Positions 7,992-15,888 of a stretch of 64,000 bases of DNA are shown piece by piece. The stretch's first letter is position 1, and each line of letters opens with the position of its first letter. Where the stretch lies: assembly GCF_900115955.1 (NCBI RefSeq), contig NZ_FOYL01000002.1, forward strand, positions 558,001 through 622,000, read 5' to 3'. A program made the translations under genes and the position numbers. A model generated the notes under the pieces. That model searched no databases, had not been told where the DNA came from, and was given only the letters and a program-made list of their open reading frames with translations. The DNA is from Lentzea waywayandensis. GTDB lineage: Bacteria; Actinomycetota; Actinomycetes; Mycobacteriales; Pseudonocardiaceae.

Positions 7992-9199
7992 TGATCACCA
8001 CGCAGGTCGGCCAGCACGGCGTGCGCGGCTCTGCGTCCCGAGTGGAGTGCTCCCTGGATCGAGCTGGTGTCGCGGTGATCACCGCACACGTACCGGCGGC
8101 CGCCCGCGCGAACGGACTTCTTCAGCCGGTGCGGCGCCGTCATCGCGGGGATCGCCTGTGGGACGTCGTACCGCCGCAGCACCTCCCACCGGCTGGTGTC
8201 CGTGCCGTACAAGCGATCCAGGTGCGCTCGGACGGCCTGTTCGTCGGCATCGCCGAGCACCGAGGCCTGCACCAGTGGAGCGTGCGGCGAGTACGGGCGC
8301 GACACCTCCGACATCACCGCCGTGTTCACGACCGGGCCACCGCCGGCGTCGACGACCAGGCAGCCGTCGCGCAGCGGCGACCGGGGCGGCCGGAAGTACC
8401 ACGTGGTCACGCCGTTCCAGCGGGGTTCGGCCAGTCCCGGCAGCAGGCGGGCCGCGGTCGTGACGTCCGTCGCCACCACCACGGCGTCGGCGGCGATCCG
8501 GCCGCCCTCCTCCAGGTCCACGCCGTTGTCGTGCACGGCCCGCACAGCGGTCTCCAGCTTGACGGCGTCTCTCGGCAGCCGTTCCGCCATCGCCTTCGGC
8601 AGCTCCCCCATGCCGAGCGCGGGCACCGCGGCGCCGCCTCGGGCGAAACTGCGCCACACCAGGTGGAAGAACCTCGACGACGTCCTGAGCTCGCGTTCCA
8701 GGAACACGCCGGACAGAAACGGCCGGAACACCGCCTTGACCGCTCGGTCGGACACACCCAGCCGCCGCAGCTCGTCGCAAGTCGTGCGGTCCTGCGCGGT
8801 GAGCAACGGCCGCACCAGACCGAAGGCGTCCGGGCCGGAGAACCGGGCGATCGCCGCCACGTCCCGCACGCCCAGGACGTGCTGGCGCAGGAATCCGTCC
8901 CACGCGGACGGCCCGCTGCGCGGATCGGCGAGCAGGTCGTGCCGGCCGTCGTCGTGCACGAACGCTCCTGGCCTGAAGTGTCGCAACGGCAACGGATCGA
9001 GCCCGAGCCGCTCCAGTTCGGGATAGGCGGGCAGCATGATCTGGAAACCCCGGTCGAACCGCACGCCGTCCTCGACGTCGGTCCGCACGCGGCCACCTAC
9101 CTCGTCCCCCGCCTCCAGCACGGTGACCTCGACGCCCGCCGCTTCGAGCTCGAGCGCGGCACTCAGGCCCGCCAGACCGGCTCCCACCACGACGATCAC
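7988..9199 (-). CDS. FAD-dependent amine-oxidase/desaturase-like oxidoreductase
   Basis: A 403-residue flavoprotein with VVVGAGLAGLSAALELE at the N-terminus and a C-terminal CGDHRDTSSIQGALHSGRRAA flavin-binding segment. It belongs to the broad CrtI/amine oxidase superfamily but lacks the CrtI C-terminal signature and is shorter. It is linked by 4-bp overlaps to crtU upstream and to the photolyase downstream. A carotenoid substrate, such as an extra desaturation or ring oxidation, is inferred from the operon only. The GTG at 9199 is fixed by the GTGA overlap. Confidence 0.75.
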   Translation of the reverse strand: MIVVVGAGLAGLSAALELEAAGVEVTVLEAGDEVGGRVRTDVEDGVRFDRGFQIMLPAYPELERLGLDPLPLRHFRPGAFVHDDGRHDLLADPRSGPSAWDGFLRQHVLGVRDVAAIARFSGPDAFGLVRPLLTAQDRTTCDELRRLGVSDRAVKAVFRPFLSGVFLERELRTSSRFFHLVWRSFARGGAAVPALGMGELPKAMAERLPRDAVKLETAVRAVHDNGVDLEEGGRIAADAVVVATDVTTAARLLPGLAEPRWNGVTTWYFRPPRSPLRDGCLVVDAGGGPVVNTAVMSEVSRPYSPHAPLVQASVLGDADEQAVRAHLDRLYGTDTSRWEVLRRYDVPQAIPAMTAPHRLKKSVRAGGRRYVCGDHRDTSSIQGALHSGRRAAHAVLADLRGDQ

Positions 9200-10719
9200 A
9201 GCGTCCTCCAGCGTCGGGCGACCGAGCGCAGCAGCGGCACGCGGCCCTCGGTCGGCACGGTCCACAGCTCGGTGCCCGCGACGCCCCAGCGGCCCAGCAG
9301 GTGGTTGGCGGCGGCAAACCCCGTGGTGGCCGCGCGTTCCATGAGTGCGACGGGCAGGTCGATGCGCACGAGATCGCCCGCGACCACCAGGAAGTCGTCC
9401 GGTGTCCGCACTCCCGGCCGGTTCGCGTAGCCACCCGCGGGGAACAGCGGGCAGTCCTCGCGCAGCTCGTGCCGTTCGTCGACCACCCCTGCCCGTTTGG
9501 TCTCCGGGTACACCTCGGTGAGCTGCTCCCAGAGCCGGGCGCGCGCGGACCGTTCGTCCACATCGGACGGAAGCGCGTACCCGTGCAGTTCCACCACGGA
9601 ACCACCCGTCCGTGCCGCCCACGCCCGTGCCTCGTGCTCGTAGTGGTCGAGAACGCTGATGTTGTCCAGCAGGTCGTGACCGCCGGTGCCGAGGAAGCCG
9701 GGCCGATCCGGGTCCACGGGCGTGTCCAGCCAGTACCTCGACACGAGGAACCGGGGCGCGGTGCGCAGCCCGCCGACCTTCTCGCGCCACGCGGCGTCGC
9801 CGAGCGTGGGCGACTCGCCGACGAGTGCCCGCAGTCCCCGGACGTCCGCGGCGAGCACCACGGCGTCCGCCTCGATCGCCCCGTCGCCGATGGTGACGGA
9901 GAACCGCTTCTGCTCGCCCGGCCGCACGGACCTGACCTCGACACCTGTGCACACCGTCGCGCCCAGCAGGGCGAGGTGACGCCGGAGCGGTTCCCACAGC
10001 CCGTGCGGGAACGGGTCCGCGGCCACGTCGAACAGCAGCCCCTCGCCGGAGCCGAGGAAGTAGATGTGGAACATCACCGCGAGCTCCGCGGCCGACATGC
10101 GGGTGGGGTGGGCGAAGAAGCTGCGGGAGAACACCTCGAAGGCGAGGGCGTGCGCGGCCTCCGGGAAGCGGATGCGGTCCAGGTAGGTCGCGGCGTCGAT
10201 GCCGTCGAGCTCCTCGTACACTCGCGGCACCGACACGTCGAGCAACGACAGCGCGGCTCGCGCGTTCACGTCGGGCAGGTCGCGCCAGCGGAACGTGGGG
10301 CTGCTGCGGAGGAAGGCCAGTGCGTTCCACGGCACGGCCGTCGGGAGGTTCGCGAAGCCGTCCCGATGGCCCGAAGCGTGTTGCAACGGGTAGTCCGGCA
10401 GTCCGACGAGGGCGCGTCCCGCCGGGTCGACGCGCTTGAGCAGGGCTCGAAGGTTGTAGTACTGCCGGAAGAACGCGTGGAAGCCGCGCGTCATGGTGGC
10501 GTCGCTGCCGTCCGCGAGCCTGGTGCTCCAGCCGCCGACACGCCCGCCGAGGTAGTTCTCCCGTTCGCACAGCACGACCTGCGCCCCGCGTTCGGCGAGC
10601 AGGGTCGCCGCGGAGAGCCCGGCGATGCCACCGCCCACGACGGCGACCACGGGGGCGTCCCCTTCGAACTGCGCACGCCCGGCCGGTGCCGGGATCCGCA
10701 CGGCCCTGCGATCCCTCAC
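9196..10719 (-). CDS. crtU: CrtU-like beta-carotene desaturase/methyltransferase (isorenieratene synthase family)
   Basis: A 507-residue FAD protein with VVAVVGGGIAGLSAATLLAE (about 24-43) and a conserved TRGFHAFFRQYYNLR segment. Together with the crtY-T-U gene order known from Streptomyces aromatic-carotenoid clusters, this points to CrtU. CrtU desaturates the beta-ionone ring and moves a methyl group to give an aromatic chi/phi ring, so the product would be isorenieratene or a relative. The GTG at 10719 overlaps the crtT stop (GTGA), and the stop overlaps the next gene. Some other CrtI-like desaturase is possible, but the operon order argues for CrtU. Confidence 0.82.
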   Translation of the reverse strand: MRDRRAVRIPAPAGRAQFEGDAPVVAVVGGGIAGLSAATLLAERGAQVVLCERENYLGGRVGGWSTRLADGSDATMTRGFHAFFRQYYNLRALLKRVDPAGRALVGLPDYPLQHASGHRDGFANLPTAVPWNALAFLRSSPTFRWRDLPDVNARAALSLLDVSVPRVYEELDGIDAATYLDRIRFPEAAHALAFEVFSRSFFAHPTRMSAAELAVMFHIYFLGSGEGLLFDVAADPFPHGLWEPLRRHLALLGATVCTGVEVRSVRPGEQKRFSVTIGDGAIEADAVVLAADVRGLRALVGESPTLGDAAWREKVGGLRTAPRFLVSRYWLDTPVDPDRPGFLGTGGHDLLDNISVLDHYEHEARAWAARTGGSVVELHGYALPSDVDERSARARLWEQLTEVYPETKRAGVVDERHELREDCPLFPAGGYANRPGVRTPDDFLVVAGDLVRIDLPVALMERAATTGFAAANHLLGRWGVAGTELWTVPTEGRVPLLRSVARRWRTL

Positions 10720-11408
10720 CGCTGCACCTGTTCCGGCACGTGCCCGCGGAAGGTGTGCACCACGCCGAGCTGAAGGCCCGGCACCGGCGCGCTGCGCACC
10801 CCGACGAAGTCGTTGCGCCGCAAGCGGTCCCGCAGCGCCGTCGCCCCGTCGAAGTCCATCACGCTGCGCCACAGGTACGTGTAGAGCGAGCGGTCGCCGG
10901 TGGCCAGCCAGCCCGCCGGAACGATGAACCCGCACAGCACCGTCCACAGTGCCGTGCTGAGCAGTGAGTCGCGCACCGAATATTCGTGCAGCACCAGCGT
11001 TCCACCGGGTTTCAGCATGGTCCGGATCCGGCTCAGCGTCGCGTCCGGCTCGGGCAGGTTGCGCACGAGGTAGGCGGCGAACACCGCGTCGAACGGCCCC
11101 TCGTCCACGTCCTCGGCCCGGCTGTGCACGAACCTCACCGTGTCCGGCCAGCGCTTCTCCCGCGCCCGCTCGATCATGCCCGCCGAGGCGTCGACGGCGA
11201 CGATCTCCACGCCGGGCGCGGCGGCCACCAGAGCGGCCGTGGAAGCGCCCGTGCCGCAGCCGAGGTCGAGCACCCGCATTCCAGGGCGCAGGCCGAGCGC
11301 TCTCGCGGAACGGCGCAGCGCCTGGTGATAGCCGGGATTGAGCCCGACGAGGAAGTCGTACCCACGCGCCGCGCGGTCGAACTTCGCCGGCACCTCAAGC
11401 TTGTTCAC
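10716..11408 (-). CDS. crtT: class I SAM-dependent methyltransferase CrtT
   Basis: A 230-residue UbiE/class I methyltransferase. Motif I is VLDLGCGTG (46-54), followed by VDAS, and a KPGGTLVLHEYS strand marks the C-terminal part of the fold. It sits between lycopene cyclase and crtU, as crtT does in the Streptomyces crtYTU unit. Its exact reaction is unsettled in the literature I know. The GTG at 11408 lies inside the crtYd end (14-bp overlap). Confidence 0.82.
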   Translation of the reverse strand: MNKLEVPAKFDRAARGYDFLVGLNPGYHQALRRSARALGLRPGMRVLDLGCGTGASTAALVAAAPGVEIVAVDASAGMIERAREKRWPDTVRFVHSRAEDVDEGPFDAVFAAYLVRNLPEPDATLSRIRTMLKPGGTLVLHEYSVRDSLLSTALWTVLCGFIVPAGWLATGDRSLYTYLWRSVMDFDGATALRDRLRRNDFVGVRSAPVPGLQLGVVHTFRGHVPEQVQR

Positions 11409-11712
11409 GCGCCACCCTTCCCCGTTCCCACAGCAACAACACAGCGGTGACCATGGCGAACCCGTAGAGGAAGTCCTCGATCGGGATGTCCCAAGGCACC
11501 CGCACCCCGCTGATCGCCCAGTCCGCGTACAGCACGACAGGCGCGTCGAGCTTCGTCAGCCATCCGTCCACCGGCACCTGGAACCCGAGCACGATCACCA
11601 TCGTGATCCAGTAGGCGGGCCGGGCGAACAACCCCGTGCGCAGCAAGCAGAACTCCAGCAGCAGCACCACGACGACCGCCGCCATCGCGGCGAGCGAGTA
11701 CTCCTCAACCAT
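11395..11712 (-). CDS. crtYd: lycopene beta-cyclase subunit CrtYd
   Basis: A 105-residue membrane protein with three predicted helices and the cyclase motif PIEDFLYGF at 77-85. It works as one half of the heterodimeric actinobacterial/archaeal-type lycopene cyclase and pairs with CrtYc upstream, whose stop lies inside its first codons. The ATG at 11712 is preferred to the adjacent GTG at 11715. Confidence 0.9.
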   Translation of the reverse strand: MVEEYSLAAMAAVVVVLLLEFCLLRTGLFARPAYWITMVIVLGFQVPVDGWLTKLDAPVVLYADWAISGVRVPWDIPIEDFLYGFAMVTAVLLLWERGRVAREQA

Positions 11713-12031
11713 CACGCAACCAACGTTCCGAACGCCCGCGCACGGCCTCGTAGGTCAGCACCGCGCAGAGCGGGATCGCCAGGAAGAACAGGACTTCCTC
11801 GATCGGCAGCACCCCGCCGATCAGCACACCCGTCGTCGCCTCGGGGTGAAAGCTCCAGTGCCCGCGCAGGATGGCGACGACATCCCAGACCGCCAGGACG
11901 AGCAACACAGGTGCGATGGCGCGCACCAGGTCGGGAGCACGGCGGTAGACGCCACGTCCCATCCACTCCAGCGGCACCGTGATGAGCACGCACACGCCCA
12001 GCACCAACAGGTATTCGTACTGGCTTCGCAT
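11705..12031 (-). CDS. crtYc: lycopene beta-cyclase subunit CrtYc
   Basis: A 108-residue, three-helix membrane protein with the PIEEVLFF motif (76-83), the partner of CrtYd. Together they cyclise both ends of lycopene to beta-carotene. GGGAGG lies six bases before the ATG at 12031, which favours it over the GTG at 12034. It is the first gene of a six-gene operon running to the photolyase. The 100-bp region upstream (12032-12131) must carry the promoter, but no clear boxes are visible in it. Confidence 0.9.
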   Translation of the reverse strand: MRSQYEYLLVLGVCVLITVPLEWMGRGVYRRAPDLVRAIAPVLLVLAVWDVVAILRGHWSFHPEATTGVLIGGVLPIEEVLFFLAIPLCAVLTYEAVRGRSERWLRDG

Positions 12032-12131
12032 CACCGACCTCCCGCAACGACCGTATGGGCGGCGCGGAGAGTCTGCACAACGGCGGGAGGACTTTCACGT
12101 GATTCGTTGGCGGAGCGAGGTTCCACTGCTG

Positions 12132-12593
12132 TCAGGTCGTCTCCGCCTTGGCGATCGCGTAATAGGCGTCCACGGTGTCACCGTCGATGCCCACGTAGGT
12201 GTCGATCCACGCCGCCGCGGCACGCACCAGCACCAGCAGCGCGTCGAACCGCTGTTCCTCGCCCAGCACCCCCAGCGCCACCACGACCCGCCCGTCGTCA
12301 CCGCACGCCAGGCCGCTCAGCACCTCCGAGGCCACCTCGACCGCCTGCGCACGGGTCTCCTCGCCCGGCGTCGCCGGCACGGAGATCGGAATGCGAACGG
12401 ACGGATCGAGCGATCCACGAGGGACACCGCGCAGCAGGACAGCCGCACACGTGTCGATCGCGACCATCCTCGTCCGCTCCTCCGATGCCAGGCACCGCAC
12501 GGCTTCGATGGACCACGGGTGATCACGCCTGTTGATCGCGCCCACCGCGGCCAGGGTCACTTCCCTGGCCTGCACGTCGTCGAGCCGCTGCAT
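12132..12593 (-). CDS. conserved-looking hypothetical protein, 153 aa
   Basis: Not recognised. The ATG at 12593 has a strong GGAGGAGGCAGGAG ribosome site, and codon bias supports translation. The sequence is soluble, acidic and rich in Ala/Val, with no membrane segment, signal peptide or known motif. It resembles a small helical adaptor. It lies upstream of crtYc on the same strand, about 100 bp apart, and is divergent from the phosphatase gene at 12816. A role with the carotenoid operon is possible but unsupported. Confidence 0.65.
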   Translation of the reverse strand: MQRLDDVQAREVTLAAVGAINRRDHPWSIEAVRCLASEERTRMVAIDTCAAVLLRGVPRGSLDPSVRIPISVPATPGEETRAQAVEVASEVLSGLACGDDGRVVVALGVLGEEQRFDALLVLVRAAAAWIDTYVGIDGDTVDAYYAIAKAETT

Positions 12594-12815
12594 CGACTCC
12601 TGCCTCCTCCACAGTCGGCCCCGACTGGAATGCGCCCCCGCGCACAGCTTCTGTGTTGCTACAACTCGGACATCGTCGAACGGCCTCAAACACGTTGCAT
12701 GACGAGTGGCCGGCAGTTCACCCGTCCGCAGCAACGCATTCGGTACAGCTATCGGGTCATCCACCAACTCAGATGTTGCTACCATCCGAATGTTGACAAC
12801 CTGGGAGCGGATGAC
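12594..12815. promoter_or_regulatory. 222-bp divergent intergenic region with repeated TGTTGCTAC
   Basis: TGTTGCTAC occurs at 12654-12662 and again at 12774-12782, exactly 120 bp apart. CATTCGG (about 12737-12743) and CCGAATG (12786-12792) form perfect inverted arms inside longer CAAC/GTTG-flanked halves. This looks like a regulator-binding region serving the hypothetical gene at 12132 and the phosphatase gene at 12816. No coding potential was seen. Confidence 0.35.
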
Positions 12816-13403
12816 ATGGCGACTCGGCACCTCTACGTCGTGCGACACGGCGCAGCGGACCCGTTCGGCGAACTGACCGTCACTGGCGAACGGCAGTCGC
12901 ACCTGCTGGGCGAGCGCCTGGCCCGCCTGCCGATCGACACCGTGTGGCACTCACCCCTGGCACGTGCCGTCGCCACCGCAAGAATCCTGGGCGAGCACCT
13001 GCCGAACGCGACGGTGGCCGAGGCAGCCGAACTGGCCGACCACGTGCCACACGTGCCAGAGGTGATGCCGGCGGCATGGGCCGGTTTCTTCGACGGCTTC
13101 GACGCGGCGGAAGCGGCTGCCGGGGCACGCCTCGCGGAGGCGCTTGTCTCCCGGTTCGCCCGTCCCGCCGAGACCGAGTCCCACGAGGTCCTGGTGACGC
13201 ACGCCTACCAGGTGGCGTGGCTGGTGCGAGACGCCCTCGACGCCCCGCCCGCCCGATGGCTCGCGATGAGCTGCGGCAACACCGCACTGACGGTGATCCA
13301 GCAACGCACCGGCACTCCACCCACCTTGGTGCTGTACAACGACATGAGCCACCTGCCGGAGGACCTGCGGTGGACGGGGTTCGGTCCGGGAACGCGGCCG
13401 TGA
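12816..13403 (+). CDS. histidine phosphatase (phosphoglycerate mutase-like) family protein
   Basis: A 195-residue protein. The RHG motif (R10-H11-G12, in LYVVRHG) carries the phospho-accepting histidine. SPLARAVATA supplies the second arginine, and LVTHAYQ supplies the second histidine. The family ranges from phosphoglycerate mutases to small-molecule phosphatases, and the substrate here cannot be deduced. The length is typical for a minimal phosphatase. The ATG at 12816 follows GGGAG. Confidence 0.88.
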   Translation: MATRHLYVVRHGAADPFGELTVTGERQSHLLGERLARLPIDTVWHSPLARAVATARILGEHLPNATVAEAAELADHVPHVPEVMPAAWAGFFDGFDAAEAAAGARLAEALVSRFARPAETESHEVLVTHAYQVAWLVRDALDAPPARWLAMSCGNTALTVIQQRTGTPPTLVLYNDMSHLPEDLRWTGFGPGTRP

Positions 13404-13486
13404 GCACACCGCCGGACCGCTGACGCTGACGCCGCCGCACGGCTCGCCTTGCCTCGCTTCGCCGGGAGGGCCGCCTCGCCCCGCCC
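13404..13486. other. intergenic spacer before the tandem array
   Basis: A GC-rich spacer between the phosphatase stop and the tandem repeats. It holds CGCCTTGCCTCGCTTCGCCG-like stretches that resemble degraded repeat units. No gene was seen. Confidence 0.3.
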
Positions 13487-13802
13487 GATCTCGCCGCAGG
13501 CTTCGCCGGGCGGCGAGCATCAGACCGTCACCGGACCGACGTCACCGCAGGCTTCGCTCAGACCGGACAGCACACCGTCACCGCATTCCGACCTCGCCGC
13601 AGGCTTTCGCCGAGATCGAACAGCACACCCTCACCGGACACCAACCTCACCGCAGGCTTCGCCCAGGGGTTGAACAGCACACCGTCACCGCACTCCGACC
13701 TCACCACAGGCCCCGCCAGGGGTCGGACAACAGACCGGCACTGCACACCGACCTCACCGCAGGCTCCGCCAGGGGTCGAACAGCACACCCTCACCGCACT
13801 CC
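13487..13802. repeat. noncoding degenerate tandem array, six units of 51-54 bp
   Basis: Units begin at 13487, 13538, 13590, 13643, 13697 and 13750, each with a form of GACCTCACCGCAGGCTTCGC. They continue with a variable middle (often AGGGGTCGAACAGCACACC) and end TCACCGCACTCC. A degraded seventh unit may start near 13812. The period of about 53 bp is not a multiple of three and the length drifts, so the array is not a protein repeat. Each unit carries two TCACCG(C) elements. It fills the space between two convergent genes. It could be a minisatellite, a repeated protein-binding site or a termination zone. Confidence 0.75.
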
Positions 13803-13891
13803 ACAGCCACCGACATCACCGGCCCGCTCCCTCGCCGGCAGCGGTGCTCACCGCCGCCGCGAGGCCGCTCGCTGGCGCCGGAGGCATCGGA

Positions 13892-13984
13892 GCCAGCGAT
13901 CAACCCGACTGCCGACGCCGGAGCACGGCCCGCACGGCGGTTCCGCGATCAGCCTGACCGCCGGCTCCGGAGCACGGCCTGCGC
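13892..13984. repeat. 49-bp direct duplication of the 3' end of the PPDK-like gene
   Basis: 13892-13935 and 13941-13984 match at roughly three quarters of positions, including a shared CCGGAGCACGGCC block. The second copy is the true end of the PPDK-like gene (AVLRSRRSG-stop). The first, read on the minus strand, encodes AVLRRRQSG-stop just downstream. A short tandem duplication of the gene terminus has decayed in place. Confidence 0.6.
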
Positions 13985-15292
13985 AGCCCCGAGGCGCTCC
14001 GCCTCCTCCCGCGCGGACCGGTCCCCCGACACCTCGTCCGCCCAGTCGAGCAGCCGGTGCAGGTGCGGATCCGCGGCCGCCGTCACGATGCGGGGCAGAC
14101 CGAGAGCGACCTCGCCGCCGGTCCCGTCGATGGTGATCGACTCCCCCACGCCGACAACCCGCTCGCCCACCATCACCGAGTCAGCGCCAACGACGAGGTC
14201 GGCGACCCCCACGACGGCGGGTTTGCCCATCGACCGCGCGACGACCGCGGCGTGGCTGGCCGGACCTCCCCGCGCGGTGACGATGCCGGTGGCCGCGCCC
14301 AAGCCCCGGATGTCGTCCGGCGACGTTTCCGGCCGCACCAGGACGACCGGGCCGTCGGCGGACATGCGGACCGCCTCGTCTGCGGTGACCGCCACCCGGC
14401 CCGACGCCACCCCGGGGCACACGCCCAGCCCGCGTGCGATGACGTTCGCATCCGGGGTGATCCGGGACGTGCGCACGTGCCGGAGGTGCTGGGGCGAGAC
14501 GCGGAGCAGCGCCGTGTCGCGGTCGATCACGCGTTCGTCCACCAGGTCCGTGGCCAGGCGGACGGCGGCGGCTCCGGTGAAGCGGCCTGGCCGCACCTGC
14601 AGCAGCCACAGCTTGCCCGACTCGAAGGTGAACTCTACGTAGCAGGCGTCGCGGTAGTGCTGTTCGAGACGGTGCAGCGCGGCCAGAAGGCCTTGCCACA
14701 CCAGCGGTTCGCGGTCGGCCAGGTCGTGCAGGGGGTGCGTCAGCGAGCGGCCGGAGACGACGTCGGAGCCCTGGTGTCCGAAGAGGACTTCGCCGAACGG
14801 GACGTCGACGCCGGTGTCTGGATTGCGGCTGAAGGCGACCCCGGAGCCGCTGTGGTCGTCGCGGTCGCCGAACACCATCCGTTGCACGATCACGGCCGTG
14901 CCCAGGTCGTGCGGGATGCCGTGCAGGGTGCGGTAGGTGCGTGCGCGGGGCGTGTCCCATGACGCGAACACCGACTTCAGCGCCTTGTCCAACACCTCAG
15001 GGGTGGGGCGCAGGTTGAGGATCGTGTCCATCATGCCGGGCATCGACACGGCGGCGCCGGAACGCACCGAGACCGACGGTCCCAGCGTCTCGACGGCGGT
15101 CGCGAGCTCCTCCCCCAACCCGTCGGGCAGCACGCCGGCACGGAGGTAGGCGCGGCAGGCCTCGGTGGTGACGACGACACCGGCGGGCACCGGGACGCCG
15201 AGGCGGTGCAGCAGAGCCAGGCCGTGAGCCTTGCCTCCCACCACTTCCGGCGGTTCGGCGAGCGCGGCGGAAAGGTGTCTCACCCACTCCAT
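13949..15292 (-). CDS. truncated pyruvate phosphate dikinase-like protein (nucleotide-binding and phosphohistidine domains only)
   Basis: A 447-residue protein with the PPDK N-terminal ATP-grasp region. Landmarks are VGGKAHGLALLHRLGVPVPAG (about 18-38), SVRSGAAVSMPGMMDTILN (75-93) and LLQVRPGRFTG. The swivelling phosphohistidine domain ends in TARGGPASHAAVVAR, with H347 as the phosphate carrier. The C-terminal PEP/pyruvate TIM barrel of full-length PPDK (about 870 aa) is absent, as I recall for the short mycobacterial PpdK. It may therefore phosphorylate another substrate or work with a separate partner. It is last in a three-gene operon, overlapping the wHTH gene by 13 bp. Confidence 0.85.
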   Translation of the reverse strand: MEWVRHLSAALAEPPEVVGGKAHGLALLHRLGVPVPAGVVVTTEACRAYLRAGVLPDGLGEELATAVETLGPSVSVRSGAAVSMPGMMDTILNLRPTPEVLDKALKSVFASWDTPRARTYRTLHGIPHDLGTAVIVQRMVFGDRDDHSGSGVAFSRNPDTGVDVPFGEVLFGHQGSDVVSGRSLTHPLHDLADREPLVWQGLLAALHRLEQHYRDACYVEFTFESGKLWLLQVRPGRFTGAAAVRLATDLVDERVIDRDTALLRVSPQHLRHVRTSRITPDANVIARGLGVCPGVASGRVAVTADEAVRMSADGPVVLVRPETSPDDIRGLGAATGIVTARGGPASHAAVVARSMGKPAVVGVADLVVGADSVMVGERVVGVGESITIDGTGGEVALGLPRIVTAAADPHLHRLLDWADEVSGDRSAREEAERLGAAQAVLRSRRSG

Positions 15293-15888
15293 CGGGCGAT
15301 CCCCAGCGTGGCGAGCAGGTCCTCGTGCAGCTCGGCCCACACCGTGTGGAACGAGTCGATCGTGTCCGCCAGGTGCTCCAGCTTCCCCGCCTGCGCACGG
15401 GCCAGGGCGAAAGCCAGGCGCGGTTCGTAGAGCGCGAACCTCGGGACGGCGGCGGCCAGTGCGGCGATGACCACGACGGCGCGGGCGTGGAGGTCGGTGA
15501 ACAAGGCGAGGACTCGGGCGTCGTAGACCGCGTCGGTGTGGTCGTTGATGGTCGTGACGCCGTCGACGGGCCGGACCTGCCACGCCGTGCAGAGGTCGAG
15601 CAGTTCGGGGTTGAGCACGAGGAACGCGTCGAACGCCTCGGTCAGCGCGGGGCGGGCGCCGGCCGACTCCAGTTCTGCCTTGGTCCCGGCGGCGTCGGCG
15701 GCCCGGCCGGAGTCGGTCAACGCCCACCCGCCGAAGCCCTTGTGGTGCGTGACGAGACCGGCGACGGCGAGGTCGATCAGTTCGGACTCCACTTCGGACT
15801 CCTCCATCCCCGTGAACGAGGCCACGCGGGTGAGTCCGGTGGTGCCGACGCAGCGCAACGCGTGCAGCACCAACAGGTTCGCGCTCAC
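15280..15888 (-). CDS. winged-helix-like protein of the PPDK operon
   Basis: A 202-residue protein. The first 65 residues look like a MarR-type winged helix (LLVLHALRCVGTTGLTRVA, then a recognition-helix-like segment and HHKGFGGWALTDSG as the wing). The remainder is helical with no known motif. It is tied to its neighbours on both sides by overlaps: GTGA with the TetR-like gene and 13 bp with the PPDK-like gene. It is probably a partner or regulator of the PPDK-like protein, as small companion genes often flank short PPDKs in actinomycetes. Confidence 0.7.
   Translation of the reverse strand: MSANLLVLHALRCVGTTGLTRVASFTGMEESEVESELIDLAVAGLVTHHKGFGGWALTDSGRAADAAGTKAELESAGARPALTEAFDAFLVLNPELLDLCTAWQVRPVDGVTTINDHTDAVYDARVLALFTDLHARAVVVIAALAAAVPRFALYEPRLAFALARAQAGKLEHLADTIDSFHTVWAELHEDLLATLGIARWSG

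Noticed and set aside
13558..13794. A 78-codon repeat protein on the minus strand across the tandem array
   Set aside because: The repeat period is not a multiple of three, so the frame changes in each unit and no repeated peptide results.
13487..13802. CRISPR array
   Set aside because: Units abut without unique spacers, are imperfect, vary in length, and no cas gene is present.
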